A program made the translations under genes and the position numbers. From Putridiphycobacter roseus (GTDB taxonomy: Bacteria; Bacteroidota; Bacteroidia; Flavobacteriales_D; Crocinitomicaceae), in assembly GCF_003234935.1 (NCBI RefSeq), contig NZ_QKSB01000012.1, forward strand, positions 24,696 to 88,695: 64,000 nt of DNA, read 5' to 3'. Position 1 is the stretch's first letter. Every line of letters starts with the position of its first letter. Positions 55,426 to 62,946 of the stretch are shown here, in pieces. The notes beneath the pieces were generated by a model. That model was given only the letters and a program-made list of their open reading frames with translations. It did no database searches and was not told the origin of the DNA.

Positions 55426-57072
55426 ATGAAAAAATTTCTACTTCTAGTTTTTACAATTTTTAGCACTTACTCTTTTGGTCAAAATAGTATTGATGAAAGA
55501 ATAGATTCAATTTTATCTAAACAGGTAGACACCCAATTGAGTCCCGGTCTTACAGTTGGTGTTGTTAAGGATGGCGAACTTATTTATCACAACAGTAATG
55601 GGTTAATGAATTTGGAATACAATATCCCATTTAATGACTCTACTATATTCGGAATTGCTTCAATTACCAAGCAATTTACATCTGCCTGCATAGCAATACT
55701 TGAAAAACAAGAAAAACTCTCCGTAAATGATGATGTAAGAAAGTTTATTCCTGAATTAGCTTTTTATGGAGATACAATAAGAATTAAACACTTATTAAGC
55801 CACACCAGTGGAATTCGAAATCACAATGTCTTATTAGACTTATCAGGGTTTGATTATGAACACCAAGGCTATACAAATAGAATGATTCAACAGCTGATGT
55901 TTCTGCAAAAGGGGATAAATAATAAACCGGGAGATAAAATACTTTATTCAAATACAAACTATGTTTTATTAGCACTCATAACTCAAAGAATATCTGGAAT
56001 GCAGATTGATAAATTTGCTAAACAGGAACTTTTCGAGCCTCTTGGTATGTCAAATACTTTCTACAGAAGTGATTTAGAAAGAATCATTAAGAATAGAGCT
56101 TATTCCTATTATAAAGAAGAAAATAACTATAAACAACCAAAGTCACTAACACTCTGTGTTGGAGCTGGAGGTATGGAAAGTACGATTTCAGACTTAACAA
56201 TTTGGTCTCAAATTTTTCTTGACACTAATCATAAGTACTCATATATATCGGATTTTATCACTGATCTTGATAAGCTGAATAATGGTGAAAAAATGCTACA
56301 CGCTCGCGGAATGTTTGTCACACCTTATAATGGCTACACTACGTTTAACCATAGTGGTCGTGACTTAGGAATGCGGTCACAATTCATCTGTTTGCCTGAC
56401 TTAAACCTTGGGGTAATCGTATTCGCGAATGCTGAACATATCAATGCTGTGAATGTATCTTATCAAATACTCGACCTTTTTACCCAAGAACTTCCTCAAA
56501 ATAAAAGTTCACAAAAAGCATATAGGCATAATAAAAAGGAATTGAATCAAGTAATCGGGCATTATCAAGAATTAAATAGCGATTTGAGAATGAACCTATT
56601 CATAAATAATGACACTCTTAATGCCCAGAGTAGTTTTGGCAAAAATCCTGTTCAACTTATTTCCAACTCAAAAAAATCCTTCTCTAGAATTGATAATGCC
56701 TCCGTGAAATATACTTTTCTTACAGAAGAAAATTCAGAATCTGATCTACTTGTAGATTTTGGAGGTGCCATTTTTTACTTTGAAAGAATTGAATTAACAA
56801 CGAATCCAAATCCAAATGTTTCCGAATATTCAGGTATCTACTTTTCTGAAGAACTTAATGTAACATACGAATTAATTGTTTCTAATAATGAATTATTTCT
56901 AAATTACCCAAACAACGAAGGATTATTACTGAAAGAGGGTGTAAAAGATGTTTTTGGAGCAAATAAAAGAACTAAATATACTTTCATCAGAGACGATAGA
57001 AACAATGTAACATCCTTTTATACAGCCTCTGAAGGAACTGTAAAGGATATTTTATTTAAAAGAACAAACTAA
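55426..57072 (+). CDS. exported serine hydrolase (beta-lactamase / class C-like)
   Basis: A 548-residue exported protein with signal peptide ending near SFGQ. The serine beta-lactamase-like domain has the Ser79-x-x-Lys82 motif in ASITKQFTSA, the YxN motif in LYSNTNYVLL and the HxG motif in FNHSGRDLGM, so the active site is complete. The last 180 residues form a beta-rich accessory domain typical of many peptidase-like members. It could be an esterase, peptidase or penicillin-binding relative rather than a true beta-lactamase. Followed at once by site C. Confidence 0.87.
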   Translation: MKKFLLLVFTIFSTYSFGQNSIDERIDSILSKQVDTQLSPGLTVGVVKDGELIYHNSNGLMNLEYNIPFNDSTIFGIASITKQFTSACIAILEKQEKLSVNDDVRKFIPELAFYGDTIRIKHLLSHTSGIRNHNVLLDLSGFDYEHQGYTNRMIQQLMFLQKGINNKPGDKILYSNTNYVLLALITQRISGMQIDKFAKQELFEPLGMSNTFYRSDLERIIKNRAYSYYKEENNYKQPKSLTLCVGAGGMESTISDLTIWSQIFLDTNHKYSYISDFITDLDKLNNGEKMLHARGMFVTPYNGYTTFNHSGRDLGMRSQFICLPDLNLGVIVFANAEHINAVNVSYQILDLFTQELPQNKSSQKAYRHNKKELNQVIGHYQELNSDLRMNLFINNDTLNAQSSFGKNPVQLISNSKKSFSRIDNASVKYTFLTEENSESDLLVDFGGAIFYFERIELTTNPNPNVSEYSGIYFSEELNVTYELIVSNNELFLNYPNNEGLLLKEGVKDVFGANKRTKYTFIRDDRNNVTSFYTASEGTVKDILFKRTN

Positions 57073-57141
57073 TGCCATCATTATATATAGTGCATAGCAC
57101 CCTGCGGGATGCTACGACACCATACACAGGGCGTTAGGCAT
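57073..57141 (+). other. attC-like inverted repeat, site C
   Basis: The element starts at the stop codon of the serine hydrolase. ATGCC (57072) faces GGCAT (57137), the 3' core is GTTAGGC (57133-57139, the exact attC R' pattern), and it has TATAGTGCATA on the left. CATAGCA/TGCTACG form an inner stem. The CGGGAT and CACCATACAC segments are also present in site B. Confidence 0.55.
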
Positions 57142-57203
57142 AAGCTGAAAAGACAATGAAATTTTAATTATGTACAAAACAAATAAACAAGATTAGTTTG
57201 GTT

Positions 57204-57779
57204 ATGTGGAAATATTCCTTTTTGTTTTTAATTCTTTTTCCATCTTGTAAAGAAGATAAATTAGCTTTAAAACCAGTCTCTTATTCAGAATTTGAACACT
57301 TTGTTAATGAAACTAAATACGTTACAGATGCAGAAAAATATGGGTGGTCAATAGTACAAACTGATGTTTACAATTTTAAAAAAGTTAATCATGCAACCTG
57401 GAGAAAGCCAGATGGGATTAATAGTGTTAATTCAGGAAAACTTCCTGTTACTCAAGTAAGTTACAATGACGCATTAGCTTATTGTAAATGGTCAAAACAA
57501 AGACTTCCGAATTATGATGAATATTGGGAAATTGCAAAAAATGATAAACGTACTATTGTATCAGAAAATAGATTACCTATTTCGGAAATAGATAAGGTGA
57601 ACATTGTTGGAAATGTATGGGACATAACAGAAAATGAAAATAATCAATTAGTAAGATTAGCTGGAGGTTCACTTTTTTGTTCTGAAAATACTTGTCATGG
57701 AACAATTAAGGAAAGAGAATTATTTGTTGACAAAGAAACAGGAAATATACATATCGGATTTTCTGTCATTAAATTGTAA
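57204..57779 (+). CDS. compact FGE/SUMF1-like lipoprotein
   Basis: A 191-residue lipoprotein (Cys15) of the formylglycine-generating-enzyme family. FVNETKYVTDAEKYGWSIV, PVTQVSYNDALAYCKWSKQR and NIVGNVWDITENEN match the FGE core in order. The conserved GGSLFCSENTC segment holds the Cys159/Cys164 pair with four residues between, the spacing of the FGE copper site. The central FGE loop (over 60 residues) is missing, so the protein is unusually short. Start ATG at 57204; a TTG lies six bases upstream. Directly upstream of the sulfatase. Confidence 0.78.
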   Translation: MWKYSFLFLILFPSCKEDKLALKPVSYSEFEHFVNETKYVTDAEKYGWSIVQTDVYNFKKVNHATWRKPDGINSVNSGKLPVTQVSYNDALAYCKWSKQRLPNYDEYWEIAKNDKRTIVSENRLPISEIDKVNIVGNVWDITENENNQLVRLAGGSLFCSENTCHGTIKERELFVDKETGNIHIGFSVIKL

Positions 57780-57790
57780 ACGAAACTTAT

Positions 57791-57847
57791 GTCTAACAAA
57801 GTGTGAAAAAAACTATTTTTTTTTTACATTAGCACTTTAGGTTAAAC
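57791..57847 (+). other. attC-like inverted repeat, site D
   Basis: This is the best match: GTCTAAC (57791-57797, RYYYAAC) with GTTAAAC (57841-57847, GTTRRRY) as outer arms, and AAAGTGT / GCACTTT as inner arms. The asymmetric spacing (0 and 2 bases) and 57-base length fit small attC sites. It follows the FGE-like gene. Confidence 0.6.
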
Positions 57848-57956
57848 ACATCTCTGTATCTGATAACATTATTTTAATTTCGTCGGAGGATTATAAAAAG
57901 AAAATAACAAAGTTTAAAAGAAGTCTCGTGTTTTGTTAAAATTACTATAAAAAATT

Positions 57957-59420
57957 ATGAAAAAATTAAATTTTGTTTTGTCGATTATCATAGCCATTTT
58001 TTTTGTAGCCTGCTCACCCAACACAAAAACCGATACAAACCAATCAACTAGCAATACTAGCAGTCATATTGATACTATAAATCAGCCCAATGTGATTTTT
58101 ATATTGGTTGATGATATGGGATTCGGTGACGTGGGCTACAACGGTAGCGAAATTGCTACGCCTAACTTAGATAAAATGGCACGCAAGGGCATGACACTAA
58201 ATAGAAACTATGTTTATCCTATTTGCAGTCCTACTAGAGCTAGTCTTCTAACCGGACAAAACCCTCTTTATTATGGCATTGACGGTCCTATTTCAGATGA
58301 CAATGGCATGCCAATTGACCTAAAAATAATGCCTGAATATTTTAAAGATTTGGGCTATCAAAGCTTTATGGTTGGGAAATGGCACTTAGGTATTGGCAAT
58401 ACCGACTACTGGCCGATTTCTAGGGGTTTTGATTCACACTATGGTTTTTTAGGTGGTTCTATAGATTATTACACGCATGTTTATTCTGGTGGACTGGATT
58501 GGCAAAGGGAAGGTGTATCGCTTAGAGAAGAAGGACATGCTACCGATCTATTCACAGCGGAAGCAAAAAAGATAATTAACGATCGTGATCCCAATAACCC
58601 TTTCTTCCTCTACTTAGCATATAATGCTCCGCATGCACCTTTGCAAACTACACCAAAAAACAGTGGCCTAAATGAAGATGTTAAGGCGGGCAATAGATAT
58701 GTTTATGCTGAAATGGTTACTCAACTAGATAATGGCATTGGCCAAATAATTGACGCGTTAGAGAATCAAGGTATTCTAGAAAATACCATTGTGGTTTTCT
58801 CTAGTGACAATGGAGGATCGTTATCTCTTGGTTCTAATAATGGTGCTTTAAGAGGTGGCAAAGGCTCCCCTTGGGAAGGTGGTATGCGAGTGCCAGGTCT
58901 CATTATGTGGGCAAATCACATCACCGCAGGTCAGGCACTAGATCAACAAATCGCTATTCAGGATTGGTTACCAACTTTACTTGATGCTGTTGGAGGTGAA
59001 TCATCACCTTTAGAGATCCAAAGTGGACAAAGTATGTGGTCGGCAATAAACAGTGGTATTGAAATCGAACGAAATCCATTGATTATTGGTTCAGCTTCTG
59101 GTAGGGCAGTATTTGACTATCCATGGAAACTTGTACGTGAGGGAGACGTTGGAGAGCATCAACTATACAATGTTTTAGAAGATCCCTATGAAAAAGAAAA
59201 TCTAGCAAAAGTAAAGCCCGAAATTCTAACGCGCCTAGAGACCGTGCTTGCGGCTCTACCCAATGTTCCAACCAGACGAACTGTTGATGAAAAAGCTTCA
59301 TCTGCCAATGCTAGCATAAAAAAAACACACAACACACAAGGGAGGAATATTGATTATGAAGCGCGCGAGCAAGAGACTCGTGAACCTTGGGCAGAGGCAG
59401 CTATCAAAGGAAATAACTAA
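57957..59420 (+). CDS. exported sulfatase, formylglycine (Cys) type
   Basis: A 487-residue lipoprotein (Cys19) of the alkaline-phosphatase-fold arylsulfatase family. Metal-binding Asp52/Asp53 appear in FILVDDMGFGDVGYNG; the sulfatase signature CSPTR runs from Cys90, which must be oxidised to formylglycine; GKWHLG follows at about 143, and the second metal site in SSDNGG at about 285. Length is normal for the S1 family. The neighbouring FGE-like gene could provide the modification. The substrate is unknown. Confidence 0.92.
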   Translation: MKKLNFVLSIIIAIFFVACSPNTKTDTNQSTSNTSSHIDTINQPNVIFILVDDMGFGDVGYNGSEIATPNLDKMARKGMTLNRNYVYPICSPTRASLLTGQNPLYYGIDGPISDDNGMPIDLKIMPEYFKDLGYQSFMVGKWHLGIGNTDYWPISRGFDSHYGFLGGSIDYYTHVYSGGLDWQREGVSLREEGHATDLFTAEAKKIINDRDPNNPFFLYLAYNAPHAPLQTTPKNSGLNEDVKAGNRYVYAEMVTQLDNGIGQIIDALENQGILENTIVVFSSDNGGSLSLGSNNGALRGGKGSPWEGGMRVPGLIMWANHITAGQALDQQIAIQDWLPTLLDAVGGESSPLEIQSGQSMWSAINSGIEIERNPLIIGSASGRAVFDYPWKLVREGDVGEHQLYNVLEDPYEKENLAKVKPEILTRLETVLAALPNVPTRRTVDEKASSANASIKKTHNTQGRNIDYEAREQETREPWAEAAIKGNN

Positions 59421-59430
59421 AATAGCCTAT

Positions 59431-59494
59431 GCCTAACAATAGTTATAATTAATACGGGTTTTGGTGCTAATGAATTGCTGTTTTACGTTTAGAT
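59431..59494 (+). other. attC-like inverted repeat, site E
   Basis: GCCTAAC (59431-59437, exact RYYYAAC) starts 11 bases after the sulfatase stop. A weaker opposite arm GTTTAGAT lies at 59487-59494, with inner TTATAATT / AATTGCTG partial pairing. The right arm does not match the strict core. Confidence 0.42.
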
Positions 59495-59509
59495 AGAAAA
59501 AAGATAATA

Positions 59510-60169
59510 ATGAGAAAAAAGATAATAATGAGAAAAATAATTACTGTGTTAACAATGATGGCTTTAATTCCTTGTTATGGACAAAATCACTTTGTTGGGC
59601 TGAAAGGTGGTATAGGCACGACAAACATAAACCCAAGCTTTCTCTCTGACACTGAGAATCGAATTGGATTTAATTATGGTCTGACTTACGATTACCAATT
59701 GAATAAAAAGTTTAATATAGGAGTAGAATTCCTATACTTCCAAAAAGGTTTTAGTAATGAAATTATATTTACAGATGCGCTTGGAAAACCAACTTTTTCA
59801 TCATCTATTAAAACCAATTTAGATTATTTTGCAATGCCGTTGAAAGGTGGTTTTTTATTTGGAAATAAAATTACTGGTTTTGTTAATCTAGGAATTATTC
59901 CAGCATTGCTACTTGAAGCTAAATCAATAATACCCGCTACTGAAGGGCTCACAGAAGAAAGTACTAGCTATGATATAGATTATATTAGAAAGGTTGAACT
60001 TGGCGGTTTGATTGAGGTTGGAGCTAACTATAAGATAGCATCAAATTTTCTACTATCCACTGCATGTGGGTTTCATCATAGTATTACGAGTATTATCGAA
60101 GGTAGCAATTCCCGTAATTATGGAATTGTACTTTCAATAGGTTTAAAATATGCATTGAAAAGAGAATAA
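59510..60169 (+). CDS. outer-membrane beta-barrel protein (porin-family like)
   Basis: A 219-residue exported protein, signal peptide ending near CYGQ, with the porin-family-type barrel: FVGLKGGIGTTNINPSF, FNYGLTYDYQLNKKFNIG, FAMPLKGGFLFGNKITGFVN and terminal NYGIVLSIGLKYALKRE. An 18-base duplication (AAGATAATAATGAGAAAA) offers a second ATG six codons later at 59528, which may be the real start. It is the last gene before the right repeat copy. Function unknown. Confidence 0.8.
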   Translation: MRKKIIMRKIITVLTMMALIPCYGQNHFVGLKGGIGTTNINPSFLSDTENRIGFNYGLTYDYQLNKKFNIGVEFLYFQKGFSNEIIFTDALGKPTFSSSIKTNLDYFAMPLKGGFLFGNKITGFVNLGIIPALLLEAKSIIPATEGLTEESTSYDIDYIRKVELGGLIEVGANYKIASNFLLSTACGFHHSITSIIEGSNSRNYGIVLSIGLKYALKRE

Positions 60170-60171
60170 AA

Positions 60172-60183
60172 GGCCAGCACAAC
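60172..60183 (+). other. half attC-like arm, site F
   Basis: GGCCAGCACAAC lies three bases after the barrel gene stop and resembles the left arm of the other sites. No matching right arm follows; instead the ssb2 repeat begins about 16 bases later. It may be the stump of a site cut by the rearrangement. Confidence 0.3.
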
Positions 60184-60283
60184 GACTTTTTACACAAACC
60201 TCAACAACCATAAAATACAAGTAGATGAAATTCTACTCATCAACCAGCAGCAAAAACACCCTTTCAGTTATTTTTTGCAAGTA

Positions 60284-60318
60284 AACACCCTTTCAGTGCT
60301 TCTGAATGGGTGTTTTTT
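60284..60318 (+). terminator. terminator in the right repeat copy
   Basis: ACACCCTTTCAG pairs with CTGAATGGGTGT. Relative to the left copy, one C:G pair has become A:T on both arms, a compensatory change; another position is now a T-T mismatch. Confidence 0.8.
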
Positions 60319-60381
60319 ATTTTAATAAATAGATGTCTGAAATTTAAGTAATTAGTTTTTTTAATTAAATTAGTGGCACAA

Positions 60382-60430
60382 TAACCTATTAAAGCAATAA
60401 AGTGTAATAGTGTGCTTTATTCGGATGTTA
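60382..60430 (+). other. attC-like inverted repeat, site A copy
   Basis: TAAC (60382) and GTTA (60427) enclose AAAGCA (60391) and TGCTTT (60413), with spacers 5 and 8. Same structure as site A with a few substitutions outside the arms. Confidence 0.4.
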
Positions 60431-60437
60431 CCCATCA

Positions 60438-60764
60438 TTGGACAAAACTTTGAACTCTACACTACGAAATATAAATTGGACTAAAAAAAGTGGCATTCTG
60501 ATTATAGGATTTTGCTTAAGTGCTATACTTTTAAAGTATTTAGTTCAACCTTATAGAGGAACGTGGGTTTACCAGTATGGTAATATGATTTCACTGCTTG
60601 TTTTCTTTGGTGGTGTTTTATGTTCTATAATTAATACAATACTTTTGATTACAAAACATAAGTCTAATTTCCGAATCAATTTGCTTTGGATTTTTTTAAG
60701 TGCAATGCCATTTTTATATTTTTGTCTTATGTTGACAATCGCCTTGAATCGAACTTTTGAATAA
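60438..60764 (+). CDS. hypothetical three-helix membrane protein
   Basis: A 108-residue protein with hydrophobic segments at about 17-32, 47-67 and 83-103. No family recognised. The best start is TTG at 60438, exactly where the repeat similarity ends; a second TTG lies four codons later and there is no nearby ATG. The original 5' end may therefore have been replaced by the duplication. Its stop overlaps the start of the DUF2199 gene (TAATG). Confidence 0.6.
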   Translation: MDKTLNSTLRNINWTKKSGILIIGFCLSAILLKYLVQPYRGTWVYQYGNMISLLVFFGGVLCSIINTILLITKHKSNFRINLLWIFLSAMPFLYFCLMLTIALNRTFE

Positions 60765-61300
60765 TGTTCTGGAAAAGAAAAAAAAATACATCCACTGGAT
60801 TTGAATGCTCTTTATGCGGACAAGTGCATGCGGAATGGCCAGCTTTGGCTTTTAAAGCACCAGCAAATTATTCATTCCTGTCAGATATAGAAAAAACAGA
60901 ACTAGGAAAATTGGATTCGGACTTTTGCGAAATTCACTATGCAGACCAAAGCGATCGCTTCATTAGAGTTAGACTACTTCAAAAACTGAATAATGCTTGT
61001 GAATTCTTAGAATATGGACTGTGGGTTTCTTTAAGTGAGAAAAGCTATTTAGATTATAAGGCAAACTATAACAAGCAAAATCATGAGGCCAGTTATTTTG
61101 GATGGCTCTGCAATGACATTGCTGAATATGAGCATACATCTAGAATTCCTTGTGATGTAATTACAAAAGGTAATAATGAGAGGCCCGAAATTTTCCCTCA
61201 TGAAGATTTTGACCACTTGTTTGTAAAAGATTTCTATACTGGAATTACAAAAGTAGAGGCAGAAAAACGAATTGCCACAATGTTTAAAAACGTTGGGTAA
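60764..61300 (+). CDS. DUF2199 protein
   Basis: A 178-residue soluble protein with an N-terminal zinc-finger-like pair (FECSLCGQVH, Cys-x2-Cys) and a DUF2199 body: PALAFKAPANYSFLS, LDSDFCEIHYADQSDRFIRV and EYGLWVSLSEKSY. Function of the family is unknown. Translationally coupled to the preceding membrane protein (TAATG). The stop codon lies inside the left arm of attC-like site G. Confidence 0.85.
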   Translation: MFWKRKKNTSTGFECSLCGQVHAEWPALAFKAPANYSFLSDIEKTELGKLDSDFCEIHYADQSDRFIRVRLLQKLNNACEFLEYGLWVSLSEKSYLDYKANYNKQNHEASYFGWLCNDIAEYEHTSRIPCDVITKGNNERPEIFPHEDFDHLFVKDFYTGITKVEAEKRIATMFKNVG

Positions 61301-61348
61301 CAATACCTATATTCAATATGCATTTACTGGGAAGCATTTTAGTTATCT
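61295..61348 (+). other. attC-like inverted repeat, site G
   Basis: GGGTAAC (61295-61301) overlaps the DUF2199 stop codon. The opposite arm is GTTATCT (61342-61348), with inner arms AATATGC (61315) and GCATTTT (61334) and spacers of 13 and 1 bases. Confidence 0.4.
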
Positions 61349-61487
61349 GAAAAGTATACCAAAACATAGTTTTGAATAATAAAATTACTAGTTTAGCTAA
61401 ACAATGCCTTGGTGGATGTCTAATTACATTGTGCTAAGTAATGCACACAACAACCTACTCAAACATCACTTCCTATTATAAGCTACA

Positions 61488-62135
61488 ATGAATAAATCAA
61501 AAAGATTTTGGGATACTGCTTCAAAAAACTACGACAAAACAGAAGAACGTTTTGAATATATTCACAGTGAGTCTCGAAAAAACACTAAAAAGTATTTAGA
61601 GCGCAGTCATGTTGTTTTAGATTACGGATGCGGAACAGGCACCGTGTCTTGTGAAATTGCCGACTATGTTCAAGAAATACACGCAATTGACATCTCATCA
61701 AAGATGATTGAAATTGCTAAAGAAAAGGCAGTCGATAAAAAAATTGAAAATATAATTTTCTCTCAAACAGATATTTTTGATGCAAAACACAAAATAGAAT
61801 CTTACGATAGAATACTAGCTTTTAATATGTTGCACACCATTCCTAATCCCAAAGATGTTGTAAAAAGAATAGCTGAATTATTAAAGCCTGATGGCTTGTT
61901 TATTTCTGTAACACCTTGTTTAGGTGGTAAATTGTCCTTTTTAGTGGGGTTACAAATTCGACTTGTGCAAATAATGTGTACCATTGGAATTATTCCAATT
62001 CCAATAAGAAGACTTAAAAGTACGGATTTGGATGATTTAATCACAAATGGAAATTTTCAAACGGTTGCATCCGAAAAGATTTATAAAGGTGCATCTAGTT
62101 ATTTTATAGTGGTAAAGAAAAGCATTGAAAAATAA
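61488..62135 (+). CDS. class I SAM-dependent methyltransferase
   Basis: A 215-residue cytosolic methyltransferase. Motif I VVLDYGCGTGTVSCEI (about 42-57) binds S-adenosylmethionine; IHAIDISSKMIEIAKEKA is motif post-I, and FNMLHTIPNPKDVVKRI is motif II/III. The closest kind is the Methyltransf_11/25 group acting on small molecules; the substrate is not known. A small hairpin TGTGCTAAGTAATGCACA lies at about 61431-61448 upstream. Confidence 0.88.
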   Translation: MNKSKRFWDTASKNYDKTEERFEYIHSESRKNTKKYLERSHVVLDYGCGTGTVSCEIADYVQEIHAIDISSKMIEIAKEKAVDKKIENIIFSQTDIFDAKHKIESYDRILAFNMLHTIPNPKDVVKRIAELLKPDGLFISVTPCLGGKLSFLVGLQIRLVQIMCTIGIIPIPIRRLKSTDLDDLITNGNFQTVASEKIYKGASSYFIVVKKSIEK

Positions 62136-62401
62136 AAAAAGCAGGTAACATAATGTATTTTGCATAGCTGCCCTTCGCTTTAACAACAACACAGACTAAC
62201 CGCAAACGTGCATAGCTAAAAATAACACAGGAGTCATGCTTACCTTTAAAAATAAAACGCAGGTAATTATTTCTTGTATTTACACGCGTATGTGCAAAGC
62301 CTGTAAAATTTACCTTCATTTAAATGAGTGAATTAAAAAAAAATAACCCGCCATTAAACCTTTTCAAGAAAACGGAGTCAAAGCTTGAAATATAGTTTCA
62401 A
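62136..62401. other. 266-base gap with weak inverted repeats
   Basis: AGGTAAC at about 62143 could be the left arm of a further attC-like site (a loose partner CTTACCT is near 62239), but the pairing is poor. TTGAAA/TTTCAA (62385-62401) forms a short palindrome directly before the next start codon. No gene is seen. Confidence 0.35.
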
Positions 62402-62941
62402 ATGGTAGGTGTGTTTTATCGGTTTTGTTTTGTTTGTTTAGCATCAGTGCTCTTGCTTTCTGCTTGTGAGCAAAGCGTTCCTGCAGTTAATGTGATGGAA
62501 ACCAAAAAGACATGCACAAATGATACCATACTCGTTTACAACTTTGAAGAATTAGCTCCTCTTTTACAAACGAATAAGGAGCAGACAATTGTTGTCAATT
62601 TTTGGGCAATGTGGTGTGTGCCTTGTGTGAAGGAACTCCCCTACTTCCAAGCCTTGGCTGATGCGCATCCTGAGCTGGAAGTCGTATTAGTCAGCATGGA
62701 TTTTCCGGCTGAAATAGAAAGTACACTAAAACCTTTTTTACGCGAGAAAAATATAAATTTAAAAGTAGTACTATTAGACGATCCAGACGCGAACACTTGG
62801 ATTGATAAAATTGATCCAAATTGGTCGGGCGCTATTCCATTCACCATTGTATTTAATAATAATAAACGTGCCTATTTTGAGCAATCTTTTGAAAGCTTGG
62901 AGGACTTAGAAAATCAAATTAATCAAACCATAAACAACTAG
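62402..62941 (+). CDS. TlpA-like thioredoxin-fold lipoprotein
   Basis: A 179-residue lipoprotein (Cys22 in LLLSAC) with a thioredoxin fold. The active site is FWAMWCVPCVKELPYF (Cys72-Val-Pro-Cys75), followed by VVLVSMDFPAEIE and the cis-Pro region GAIPFTIVF. It should act as a periplasmic thiol reductase, for example in cytochrome or protein disulfide handling. It precedes the redoxin gene by five bases and both are probably co-transcribed. Confidence 0.9.
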   Translation: MVGVFYRFCFVCLASVLLLSACEQSVPAVNVMETKKTCTNDTILVYNFEELAPLLQTNKEQTIVVNFWAMWCVPCVKELPYFQALADAHPELEVVLVSMDFPAEIESTLKPFLREKNINLKVVLLDDPDANTWIDKIDPNWSGAIPFTIVFNNNKRAYFEQSFESLEDLENQINQTINN

Positions 62942-62946
62942 AAAAA

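Larger units (their letters stand above)
60199..60438 (+). repeat. right copy of the ssb2-end direct repeat, with an ssb remnant
   Basis: Starting CCTCAAC, the sequence repeats the ssb2 tail (residues IQVDEILLINQQ survive in frame, but the stop is lost), the terminator, and the downstream hairpin. About 25 codons of ssb remain, so this part is a pseudogene fragment. It ends at the TTG of the next gene. Confidence 0.85.

Noticed and set aside
55426..57072. The serine hydrolase as an antibiotic-resistance beta-lactamase
   Set aside because: The motifs fit the broad serine hydrolase group with a C-terminal accessory domain; nothing in the sequence supports drug hydrolysis in particular.
54188..60438. 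The five-gene block as a classic transposon
   Set aside because: The flanks are direct copies of host sequence, not terminal inverted repeats, and no transposase is present.
62136..62401. A further attC-like site after the methyltransferase
   Set aside because: AGGTAAC has no convincing partner arm at a suitable distance, so it was not listed as a site.
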